Source of the DNA: Denitrobaculum sp965232285
GTDB taxonomy: Bacteria; Pseudomonadota; Alphaproteobacteria; Kiloniellales; Kiloniellaceae
Length of the DNA: 64,000 bases
Assembly: GCA_965232285.1 (NCBI GenBank)
Contig: CBDDPL010000004.1
Span: 4,154,001 to 4,218,000 of the forward strand
Reading direction: 5' to 3'
A program made the position numbers and the translations under genes. How positions within the stretch are numbered: position 1 is the stretch's first letter; each line of letters begins with the position of its first letter. The notes beneath the pieces were generated by a model, which searched no databases, was not told the origin of the DNA, and saw only the letters and a program-made list of their open reading frames with translations. Positions 7,221 to 14,821 of the stretch are shown here, one piece after another.

Positions 7221-8567
7221 ATGGCTGAGAGATACGACATCATCATTCTCGGCGGCGGCAATGCGGGCTTCGGCGTGTCGGCTATCGCGCAGGAAGCCGG
7301 GAAGAAGCTGGCCTTCGTCGAGGAGTGGGACTTCGGCGGCACCTGCCCCAACCGCGGCTGCACGCCCAAAAAGTTCCTGGTCGCCGCCGCGCATGCCCTG
7401 CATGAAATTGAGCTGGCCAGCGCCCACTGTATCTCGGTCGGGCCGCCGAAGCTCGACTGGGCGGGCCTGATCCAACGCACGAAGTCGATGGTCGCCGGCG
7501 TGCCCGGCGGCATGGCCGGCCTCGCCGAGAAGCGCGGCGATGTCTACCGGGGCTCGGCCAGATTTGTCGGCCCGAACAGCGTGGAGGTTAACGGTCAGGT
7601 TCTGGAAGGCGAGAACATCGTGATCGCAACCGGCTCCACACCGCGCCCTCTGCCGATCACCGGCGCCGAACATATGATCACCTCGAACGAGGTGCTCTCG
7701 GACGAAAGCCAGCCCGACGAAATCGTCTTCATCGGCGGTGGCGTCATCGCCATGGAGTTCAGCCATGTCTATGCCCGCGCCGGCACCAGGGTGACCATCC
7801 TGGAGGTCATGCCCCGCCTGCTCCCGCGGGTCGAGGAAGGCGCGGTCGCGGCGGTGCAGGGCGAGAGCGAACGCATCGGCGTCACCGTAAAGACGGGTGT
7901 CCAGGTGAAAGAAATCGCCAAGGAGGGCGAAAAGCTCCGCGTCCTTTACGAACACGAAGGACAGGAGCAGGCGGTCACCGCGGACCGGGTGGTTAACGGC
8001 GCCGGACGCATCGCCAATGTGGGATCGCTGAACCTGGAGGCCGGCAATGTCAAACATGACCGAATCGCCGTGGAGGTCGATGAATACCTGCGCTCGACCT
8101 CGAATCCCGCCGTCTGGGTCTGTGGCGACGCCCTGGTCACCTCGCCTCAGCTTTCACCGATCGCGACCTACGAAGGGCGCATCGTCGGCCAGAACATCGT
8201 TAACGGCCCCAGCGTCAAGCCGGACTACAACGTCATTCCCAGCGGCATCTATACGGTGCCAGCACTCAGCACCGTGGGCCTGACGGAGGAAGAAGCGAAG
8301 CAACAGGGTCTGAACGTCAAGGTCTCGGTCAATGACATGACCGGCTGGTTCTCCGGAAAAACCTACGCTGAATCAGTTGCTTATGCGAAGGTTCTGGTCA
8401 ACCGGGATACCGACCGCATCGTCGGCGCTCACATGGTCGGCCATCAGGCGGAAGACCTGATCCACTTCTTCGCCCTGGCCATGCGTCACGACCTTCCGGC
8501 CAGCAGCCTGAAAGAGGATATCTTCGCTTTCCCGACCTTCTCCTCGGACCTGAAAAACCTGTTTTAG
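7221..8567 (+). CDS. Glutathione-reductase-like FAD/NAD(P) disulfide oxidoreductase
   Basis: A 448-residue class I pyridine nucleotide-disulfide oxidoreductase. The FAD Rossmann motif is GGGNAGFGVSAIAQEAG near residues 11-27. The redox-active pair is Cys42 and Cys47 in GGTCPNRGCTPKK, and the NAD(P) domain motif is FIGGGVIAMEFSHV. The C-terminus reads FAFPTFSSDLKNLF, where classical glutathione reductases have HPT followed by the catalytic Glu, so the His-Glu acid-base pair is absent. It should therefore be called glutathione-reductase-like rather than Gor; the substrate is unknown. A weak inverted repeat (8579-8600) just after the stop could end the transcript. Confidence 0.85.
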   Translation: MAERYDIIILGGGNAGFGVSAIAQEAGKKLAFVEEWDFGGTCPNRGCTPKKFLVAAAHALHEIELASAHCISVGPPKLDWAGLIQRTKSMVAGVPGGMAGLAEKRGDVYRGSARFVGPNSVEVNGQVLEGENIVIATGSTPRPLPITGAEHMITSNEVLSDESQPDEIVFIGGGVIAMEFSHVYARAGTRVTILEVMPRLLPRVEEGAVAAVQGESERIGVTVKTGVQVKEIAKEGEKLRVLYEHEGQEQAVTADRVVNGAGRIANVGSLNLEAGNVKHDRIAVEVDEYLRSTSNPAVWVCGDALVTSPQLSPIATYEGRIVGQNIVNGPSVKPDYNVIPSGIYTVPALSTVGLTEEEAKQQGLNVKVSVNDMTGWFSGKTYAESVAYAKVLVNRDTDRIVGAHMVGHQAEDLIHFFALAMRHDLPASSLKEDIFAFPTFSSDLKNLF

Positions 8568-8666
8568 AGTCCTTCCAGGCGATCAACAGCAGGTGATCGC
8601 TTGTGACTTGCCGATTGCCGCTCTCTGCCCAAGTTCCTGGATAACGGGATATCATGGGATGAGAGA

Positions 8667-9392
8667 GTGACTGTGCTCCGTAGCTTTTTTCAACGCTCGC
8701 GCACGACGCTGGCGGGTGCCGTACTCGCCGCGGCGGCTGCGGCTGGCCCCGTGCAGGCGGCATCGCCGCTCCTGCCGCCGTCCTTTGACGATTGGAAGCT
8801 CCTGGTCCTGCCCGACAAGGACCCGGCGGAGTTCAAGGTCTCCAAGGACGGCGCCCTTCAGGTCGAGGCCATAAACGCGGTTGGCTTCCTCTATGCCCAG
8901 ATCGACGGCGTCTCCCCCCAGCGGCTGTCCTGGCGCTGGCGGGTTGACAAGGATATCCCGCCGACCAACCTCTCGCGCATTGGCCGGGACGACCGTCCCC
9001 TCGCCGTCCACATCTGGTTTCCGCCCAAGCCGGAAGACATCTCCTTTCGTGACCGCCTGGGCTCGCTGTTCGGCTATCCCATGATCGGCCAGGTCCTGAC
9101 CTACGTCTGGGGCGGCACCGCCCGGCGCGGGGCCCATATGGCCAATCCTCATTTCGAGGACTCCAAGCTGATCGTCCTGCGTTCGGGCACGACACCGACC
9201 GGCAAATGGTTCGACGAAGAGATCGACATCGCCGCCGACTATGAGATGGCCTTCGGCGCCAAGCCGCCGGCGACCGCCTATATCGCCATTTCGGCCGATA
9301 CCGACGATGTCGGCGGCACCTCGGTCGCACAGCTCGATGATCTGAAACTGTTCTCCCCGAAGACCGCGAAGCAGCGGCCGGCTTCCAAATGA
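8667..9392 (+). CDS. DUF3047 domain protein, secreted
   Basis: A 241-residue protein from a GTG start preceded by GGGATGAG; the nearby ATG is closed by a stop at once. It has a hydrophobic export signal (about residues 11-32, ending VQAAS). The DUF3047 core includes LSWRWRVDKDIP, LAVHIWF, YVWGG and the C-terminal ISADTDDVGGTS. The family's function is not known; a carbohydrate-binding-like beta-sandwich is often suggested but was not tested here. It overlaps the next gene by an ATGA, so the three genes to 10914 form a tightly coupled operon. Confidence 0.8.
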   Translation: MTVLRSFFQRSRTTLAGAVLAAAAAAGPVQAASPLLPPSFDDWKLLVLPDKDPAEFKVSKDGALQVEAINAVGFLYAQIDGVSPQRLSWRWRVDKDIPPTNLSRIGRDDRPLAVHIWFPPKPEDISFRDRLGSLFGYPMIGQVLTYVWGGTARRGAHMANPHFEDSKLIVLRSGTTPTGKWFDEEIDIAADYEMAFGAKPPATAYIAISADTDDVGGTSVAQLDDLKLFSPKTAKQRPASK

Positions 9393-10162
9393 CCGCCCAG
9401 ATCGATCCGCAGCGGGGCCTCACTGCGCAGTTGGAAAATCTGGCTGCCAAGGCGGCCGCCGCACAGGCCTGCTTGGTGGAACTGGACTGGGAGGCGCAAG
9501 CGCCGAAGCTGGCTCCCTGGCGGCGGCCGGTCGCCCGCGGCATCGTGACGGAGTTTATCGGCGGCGAAGAGGCCACAGCCCGCCTCTGCCGGGAGATTGC
9601 GCCACGCATCTCCCTGCCGGCGGCAAGGAAATGCCTGCAATACCAGGTCGAAGACGAGACCCGTCACGCGGCGCTCTACCGCCGCTACCTGGCCCGCATC
9701 GGCGGTCAGGCACCGCAACGGAATTTCCTGGACGCCGCCGTCGATCGCAGTCTGTCGTGGAATGGCGCTCCTGAGGCCGCCCTTCTCGCCTTTCACATCA
9801 TCGTGGAGGGTGAGGCACTGGCCCTTCAGGACAAGGCACGCGACTGGATTCCGGACCCGCTGTTCGAGGAGATGAGCCGGCAGATCGCGCGGGACGAAGC
9901 ACGACACGTCGCCTTTGGTAAGATCTATCTTGCGCAGAGCCTGCCGAACCTTCCCCTGCAGGAGCGGATCGAAATTTACCGCTGGCTGCGCGGCCTTTGG
10001 TTCGAAAGCGTAACAGGTCTGGCGGGCGGCGGCCTGGGTGGGATCATGGCCGCAAAGCTGCCGCGCAGTTGGATGCAGAAAAGATGGGACGGCTGGACCG
10101 ACAGCCTGCGGGCGACGGGCCTTTTCGCCGGCGCCGAACTTGTGGACTTTACCGCCTCATGA
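9389..10162 (+). CDS. Ferritin-like di-iron protein
   Basis: A 257-residue protein with the ligand pattern of ferritin-like carboxylate di-iron enzymes: Glu60/61 on the first helix, EDETRH with Glu90 and His93, VEGE with Glu140/142, and RDEARH with Glu170 and His173. That supports a two-metal oxygen-activating site, but the sequence does not say whether it is an oxygenase, a reductase-radical protein or an iron-binding protein. There is no signal peptide. It overlaps both neighbours by four nucleotides, so its function is probably linked to the glycosyltransferase and the DUF3047 protein. Confidence 0.75.
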   Translation: MTAQIDPQRGLTAQLENLAAKAAAAQACLVELDWEAQAPKLAPWRRPVARGIVTEFIGGEEATARLCREIAPRISLPAARKCLQYQVEDETRHAALYRRYLARIGGQAPQRNFLDAAVDRSLSWNGAPEAALLAFHIIVEGEALALQDKARDWIPDPLFEEMSRQIARDEARHVAFGKIYLAQSLPNLPLQERIEIYRWLRGLWFESVTGLAGGGLGGIMAAKLPRSWMQKRWDGWTDSLRATGLFAGAELVDFTAS

Positions 10163-10914
10163 CCGCCGCGACGCTCCAGATCTCCATCGTGATCCCGACC
10201 CTCAACGAGGCGACTCGGATCGGCAGCGTCATCCACGGGCTGCGCCGGCAGGATCCAGACTGCCAGATTATCGTGGTCGACGGCGGCAGCGACGACGGGA
10301 CCCTTCAGGTCGCGGAACGGGCGGGCGCCAAGGCCGTGACGGCGCGGCGCGGCCGCGGGCAACAACTGGCGCTCGGCGCCGAGCAATGCCGGGGAGATGT
10401 GATCCTGTTCCTGCACGCCGACACCCATTTACCAGAGGGCGCGCTGCAGGCCATTCGAAAAGCCCTCGCAGATCCCGGGGTTGTCGGCGGTAACTTCCGC
10501 ACCCTCTTCGACGGCCCGACCCGTTTTGCCGCCTGGCTGACCGGCTTCTACGCCTGGTTCCGGAGCCGTGGCCTCTACTACGGCGATTCCGCGATCTTCG
10601 TGCGCCGTTATGTCTATCGCGCCATCGGCGGAATCAAGCCCATCGCACTGATGGAAGACTACGACTTCACACGCCGACTGGAGCGCGCCGGCAGGACCAG
10701 TTGCATCGACACACCCGCCATCGAGACCTCCTCACGCCGCTTCGAAGGCCGCCGGCCGATTGCCATTTTCGTGGGATGGCTGGTGATCCACGCCCTGTAT
10801 CATCTGGGCCTGCCACCACGTCTGCTCGCGCGGATCTACGATTCGAGCCGACAGCGCGCCCTCCCGACCCGCTTTCCGGCAGCCGTCGCCGACCGTCCGG
10901 CTGATCAAAGTTAG
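10159..10914 (+). CDS. Family 2 glycosyltransferase, TIGR04283 type
   Basis: A 251-residue GT-A glycosyltransferase starting at the ATG that overlaps the previous stop. It opens ISIVIPTLNEATRI, has VDGGSDDGT for nucleotide-sugar binding, then FLHADTHLP as the metal-binding DXD-like motif, and MEDYDFTRRLERAG as the acceptor-side acidic motif. This matches a group of short GT2 enzymes named for association with selenium/arsenosugar-related gene sets. No such partner is seen here, so the acceptor is unknown. Two short hydrophobic stretches near residues 120-135 and 200-215 suggest membrane association. Confidence 0.82.
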   Translation: MTAATLQISIVIPTLNEATRIGSVIHGLRRQDPDCQIIVVDGGSDDGTLQVAERAGAKAVTARRGRGQQLALGAEQCRGDVILFLHADTHLPEGALQAIRKALADPGVVGGNFRTLFDGPTRFAAWLTGFYAWFRSRGLYYGDSAIFVRRYVYRAIGGIKPIALMEDYDFTRRLERAGRTSCIDTPAIETSSRRFEGRRPIAIFVGWLVIHALYHLGLPPRLLARIYDSSRQRALPTRFPAAVADRPADQS

Positions 10915-10923
10915 ACCGAAAGT

Positions 10924-10960
10924 TTATACCAAGGGGCAAGACTATCGCCCCTTGGTATAA
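10924..10960. terminator. Perfect inverted repeat between convergent genes
   Basis: TTATACCAAGGGGC (10924-10937) pairs perfectly with GCCCCTTGGTATAA (10947-10960) around a 9-nt loop. It sits ten bases after the glycosyltransferase stop and 25 bases before the DUF547 stop, the usual place for a bidirectional terminator. The A/T-rich stem base partly replaces a T-run. Confidence 0.65.
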
Positions 10961-10984
10961 CGCATAGAATTTGAGACCGGCGGC

Positions 10985-11866
10985 TTAGCTTTGCGATCGT
11001 CCGGTCCCGTTCAAGCTCCAGTCATAGCGGGTGTCCTCGATATCGCCGATGACCTCGAGCCGTTCCGCCAGCGCGGGTGCCGCATAGCGCTTGAGGTGCG
11101 CCAGGACCGAGCGGGTCGAACCGCCGAAATCCTCCTGGAACCAGTCGTAAATCTTGGAGACGGTCACCTTCTTGCCGGAGATGGAAACACCGCGCGGATC
11201 ATTGATGTAGGCCCGGGCGGCGTTCTCCAGCATGGCCTCCAGACGCCCGGCCTCATAGGCCTCCGTCGCCAGGTTGGGACAGCCGATCGAGGCGCAGTTC
11301 ACCGCATAATGGATGCGCGGGTCGCGCCAGACCGGGCGCAGGATCCGGTGTTCGATGTCGTTAAGGCTGAGTTCCTCACCCTCGACGCTCACCAGCTCAC
11401 GCCCCCAGGGGCCGTCGGCGAAGAGACCGGGCGAAATGTCCACATCGCGGATGCTCTCGACCGGAAAGTGTTCCAGGATCACCTGAACCGTCACGGCGTT
11501 ATAGAGGTTCACCCAGTAGGCGAATTGTTCGCCACGATTGTAGCGGCTGATCGGCAGCCCGGTCAGATCCCTGATCAGCTTGTCGAGCGTGGCCTTGTCG
11601 CTCTGCCGGAAGGCCACATAGTCGACCCGGTTAACACCGTCGGACCCCGGCCGCACATAGCGCTTGAGCAAGGCATCCCAGGCCGAGAAGTCGATCTTCG
11701 CCGTACTGTTGGGATCATGCTTCTCCCACCGCGGCCAGAGATCGGCCGAGGGCGCGAAGAGTTTTTCGACCGAAGTGAAGCCGGAGAGCGGCAGAATCAA
11801 CGCGGCAGCAAGCAGCGCCCGGCGCGAAACCTGGCCGGAATTCCGTAGGACATTATCACTAGGCAT
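10985..11866 (-). CDS. DUF547 domain protein, exported
   Basis: A 293-residue protein with an N-terminal twin-arginine-like signal (SRRALLAAALILPLSG). The DUF547 core covers about residues 85-230, with the conserved segments FAYWVNLYNAVTVQVILEH, HYAVNCASIGCPNL and ISKIYDWFQEDFG-like. DUF547 proteins are widespread and of unknown biochemical function; the invariant N, C and H residues resemble a cysteine-peptidase-like site, but activity is unproven. The unit is convergent with the glycosyltransferase operon and downstream of the TRAP operon on the same strand, separated by about 135 bp. Confidence 0.82.
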   Translation of the reverse strand: MPSDNVLRNSGQVSRRALLAAALILPLSGFTSVEKLFAPSADLWPRWEKHDPNSTAKIDFSAWDALLKRYVRPGSDGVNRVDYVAFRQSDKATLDKLIRDLTGLPISRYNRGEQFAYWVNLYNAVTVQVILEHFPVESIRDVDISPGLFADGPWGRELVSVEGEELSLNDIEHRILRPVWRDPRIHYAVNCASIGCPNLATEAYEAGRLEAMLENAARAYINDPRGVSISGKKVTVSKIYDWFQEDFGGSTRSVLAHLKRYAAPALAERLEVIGDIEDTRYDWSLNGTGRSQS

Positions 11867-11952
11867 TTGGGCGACCCCACTCGTGAACTCTGTTACAGAG
11901 GATCTTGGGGCGGTCGCGCAAAAGCGAAATCACAGATTAGAGATGGTGGTGT

Positions 11953-11988
11953 GATGGCGGCGGAGCCTTGAGTGATCCCGCCGCCATC
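11953..11988 (-). terminator. Hairpin just after dctM
   Basis: GATGGCGGCGG (11953-11963) pairs with CCGCCGCCATC (11978-11988). It lies 13 bases past the dctM stop. Read leftward it has no T-run; the T-run (11992-11997) is on the other side. It may be an mRNA-stabilising hairpin or a factor-assisted terminator of the TRAP operon. Confidence 0.45.
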
Positions 11989-12001
11989 CGGTTTTTTGGG
12001 G

Positions 12002-13357
12002 CTAGCCGTAAACCAGGTTCGGCAGCCAGGTGATGATCTGGGGAAAGAACATACAGATCGCCAGGCCGACCACCTGCAGCGCCAGGAAGGGCAGCGCCGC
12101 CTTGAAGATATCCGACATGGGAATGTGATCCGGCGCGACGCCGCGCAGATAGAATAGCGCGTAACCGAAGGGTGGTGACAGAAAGCTCATCTGCATATTG
12201 ACCAGATAGAGCACGCCGAACCAAAGCACCAGGTCGTTGGGATCATCCAGACCGAAGGCCGCCGCTCCCAGCCCCTTGATGATGGGCACGAAGATCGGCA
12301 CGCAGAGCAGCAGAATGCCGACCCAGTCCAGGAACATCCCCAGGATCACCAGCAGGATCTGCATCAGGATCAGGATGCCCCAGGGCCCCAGGCCGGTCGC
12401 CGCCAGGGCGTCGGTGACGAAGGTCTGACCGCCCTCCAGCACATAGAGACCGACGAAGATGGTCGCCCCGAACATGATCCAGATGACCATGGAGGAGGCC
12501 TTCAGGGTCGTGATCACCGCTTCGCGCGCCGTGGCCCAGTCGAGCTGCCGGTGCAGCGCGGCCACGATGAAGGCACCGAAGGTTCCGATACCTGCGGCCT
12601 CGACCGGCGTCGCCGCGCCGGAAAAAAGCACCGAGAAAACGATCAGGATCAGCGCGATCGGCGCGGCCATCTGCTTCAGCAGGCCGATCTTCTCGCGCGT
12701 GCTGACCCGCTCCTCGACCGGAATCGGCGGCCCCTTTTCCGGGCTGATGTAACAGGAAATGGTGACGTAGAGAATGTAGAGGCCTGAGAGCATCAGGCCC
12801 GGAATGACGGCACCAATAAAGAGTTCACCAACCGACTGCTCGGCAACCACCGCATAGATAATCGCCAGGATCGAAGGCGGGATCAGAATGCCCAGCGTGC
12901 CGCCGGCCATGATCGAGCCCATGGCGATTTTAGTGTCGTAATGGCGCTTGAGCATCGCCGGCAGCGCGATGATGCCCATGGTCACGACCGCCGCGCCAAT
13001 CACCCCGACCATGGCCGCCAGAATGGTCGAAGCGATGATGGTGGCCGAAGCCAGTCCGCCGCGCAGGCCGCCCAGCAGCTTATAGATAACGTCGAACATC
13101 TCCTTGATGATGCCGGCCCGCTCCAGCATGGCCGCCATGAAGATGAAGAGCGGAATTGCCGAGAGCTGATAGTCCGTCATCAAGGGAAAGATGCGGCTGG
13201 GGACGATGTTCAGGGTGCGCGCGTCGCCGAGCAGAAACAAGAAGACGCAGGCCAGGCCACCGGTCACGAAGGCCAAGGGCAGGCCGGCCGCAAGCAAAAG
13301 CAGCAGGCTGCCGAACATGATCAGGGTGAGCCACCCGATTTCGATCTCGAGTCCCAT
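12002..13357 (-). CDS. dctM: TRAP transporter large permease
   Basis: A 451-residue polytopic inner-membrane protein, the ion-coupled transport subunit of a tripartite ATP-independent periplasmic (TRAP) system. About a dozen hydrophobic segments are visible. Family motifs include LPLAFVTGGLA near the N-terminus, MGIIALPAMLKRHYD, the glycine-rich MAGGTLGILIPPSI, and near the C-terminus the segment LYLVNMQMSFLSPPFGYALFYLRG. It starts three bases after the dctQ stop, so the two are translationally coupled. The binding-protein gene dctP lies upstream in the same orientation. Confidence 0.95.
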   Translation of the reverse strand: MGLEIEIGWLTLIMFGSLLLLLAAGLPLAFVTGGLACVFLFLLGDARTLNIVPSRIFPLMTDYQLSAIPLFIFMAAMLERAGIIKEMFDVIYKLLGGLRGGLASATIIASTILAAMVGVIGAAVVTMGIIALPAMLKRHYDTKIAMGSIMAGGTLGILIPPSILAIIYAVVAEQSVGELFIGAVIPGLMLSGLYILYVTISCYISPEKGPPIPVEERVSTREKIGLLKQMAAPIALILIVFSVLFSGAATPVEAAGIGTFGAFIVAALHRQLDWATAREAVITTLKASSMVIWIMFGATIFVGLYVLEGGQTFVTDALAATGLGPWGILILMQILLVILGMFLDWVGILLLCVPIFVPIIKGLGAAAFGLDDPNDLVLWFGVLYLVNMQMSFLSPPFGYALFYLRGVAPDHIPMSDIFKAALPFLALQVVGLAICMFFPQIITWLPNLVYG

Positions 13358-13360
13358 GGA

Positions 13361-14578
13361 TCAGGCCTCCCCTGCGGTGGGTTGCGCGCCGCCAAACACA
13401 ATGGCGGCGTCCTTCAGCACCTTGGAAATGCCCTGGAGTATCAGGAGAGCACCGCCCAGAACGATGACGCACTTGACCGGCCAGTAATGCACGGCCCACT
13501 CCGTGAAGGAGACCTCATTCTGTCCGATGGCGTCAGACGCGAAGGTCCAGCCGGTCGCCATCAGCGTGCCGGCGAAGATGAAGAAAAAGACACTGGTCAA
13601 GAGATCCACGAAGGCCTTCCCGCGCTGCGAAAACTTGGCATAGAAGATGTCCACGCGCACATGGCTCTCGGTCAGCATGGCGTAGGCGCCCGCCACCAGG
13701 TACTGCATGCCGAACATCAGGAACATGCCCTCATGCGCCCAGTTGGTGGGCGAGTTGAAGACATAGCGGACGACCACCTCGTAGTAATAAACGAAGACCG
13801 CGATAATCGACCAAAAGGCGACGTACTCGCCGCTCCAAAGCGAGACCCGATCCAGCAAGCCAGACAAGCCGGTACCGACCCTTAGGGAATCATCCGCAAG
13901 AACCTCGCGGGCTATCGGCTCGCCCGGGTTTGCGGCCAGGTCGGCATCCGCCGCCCTGCGCATCGCCGGGATCCGAAAGAGATCGAAAAGCAGAAAGGCG
14001 CAGATGGCCAGCAACGCATAGAGCGACCAATTGCTCCAGCGCTCCCGCACCTCGCCGGCTGCCTTGGCGGCAACTTCCAGCCCCGCGACCTCGGATTTGA
14101 TTTCCGCAGCCTTGGCCCGCCCGTCCGCGGCCTTCTTCTCCTCACGTTCGAGTTTGCGTTCCAGGCGCTTCCGTGCCCGGTCATCCGCCGCCAGACCCTC
14201 CAGGTCGGCGCGGGTCTTCTCAATGGCAGCTTCGGCTTTCTCCGCCCGGCGCTCGTTGCGTGCGATGGATTTTTCGACCACCTCCAGGGAGGCCCGCGCC
14301 TCGGAGAAGACGATTCTGGCATCCCGCTCCACACCGGAGGAATAGAGGATCAGGGCGAAGAGCGGCCAGAAGGCCAAGCCCCAGACATTCCTGAGATAGA
14401 GCCGGTGAAGCCCCAGGAAACCACCGACGACCCAGACGAAATAGGCGGTCCCGAGAGAATGTCCGTCGCTGGTCCTGGTCGCCTTCGTCCGGCGGGCAAG
14501 ATACATGGCCACCAAGGGAAATATGATCAGCCCCAGCCAGTATAGCCAGTGCGGCAGTACGAAGTTGACGCTTGGCAT
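13361..14578 (-). CDS. dctQ: TRAP small permease fused to TM2 and coiled-coil region
   Basis: At 405 residues this is more than twice the usual DctQ length. Residues about 1-80 hold two or three membrane segments including the TM2-type motif WVVGGFLGLHRLYLRN. Residues about 90-175 are a highly charged coiled coil rich in Glu, Lys, Arg and Ala. A further membrane helix lies near 183-200. The DctQ domain proper follows from about 235, with YEVVVRYVFNSPTNWAHE and YAMLTESHVRVDIFY. DctQ normally bridges DctM and the binding protein. The extra part may anchor or regulate the complex; the role is unknown. Extended small permeases do occur with 2-oxoacid-type TRAP systems. Confidence 0.88.
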   Translation of the reverse strand: MPSVNFVLPHWLYWLGLIIFPLVAMYLARRTKATRTSDGHSLGTAYFVWVVGGFLGLHRLYLRNVWGLAFWPLFALILYSSGVERDARIVFSEARASLEVVEKSIARNERRAEKAEAAIEKTRADLEGLAADDRARKRLERKLEREEKKAADGRAKAAEIKSEVAGLEVAAKAAGEVRERWSNWSLYALLAICAFLLFDLFRIPAMRRAADADLAANPGEPIAREVLADDSLRVGTGLSGLLDRVSLWSGEYVAFWSIIAVFVYYYEVVVRYVFNSPTNWAHEGMFLMFGMQYLVAGAYAMLTESHVRVDIFYAKFSQRGKAFVDLLTSVFFFIFAGTLMATGWTFASDAIGQNEVSFTEWAVHYWPVKCVIVLGGALLILQGISKVLKDAAIVFGGAQPTAGEA

Positions 14579-14603
14579 CGTCTCCGCCTCTCTCGTTCAG
14601 TTG

Positions 14604-14717
14604 AGAGCGCAATGCGTTGTTTACTGAATCAGCGCGCCACAAAATTCACGTTTGAGATCAGCATGTTGCTGATCGAAAGCCAGTGAATTTTGTGACTGAT
14701 TCAACGCAGTTTGCTCT
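14604..14717. repeat. Dispersed palindromic element, copy A
   Basis: A ~114-bp palindrome between dctQ and dctP. Its ends are AGAGCGCAATGCGTT (14604-14618) and AACGCAGTTTGCTCT (14703-14717), which are inverted repeats with a few mismatches. Inside are CAAAATTCAC/GTGAATTTTG arms and a 29-nt core (14650-14678) that equals the reverse complement of the core of copy B (41396-41424) except for one central base. It looks like a non-autonomous palindromic repeat of the REP/RIME/MITE kind. Confidence 0.8.
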
Positions 14718-14821
14718 AATTGTCGGTCAGGATAGCATGGGACCTGAAGAGAGGCGCGACCGTCGGAACGGCCGCGCCCTGTCAAGTCCATCAGGTACAA
14801 TCGGGTTGTCTTCACAACCTC

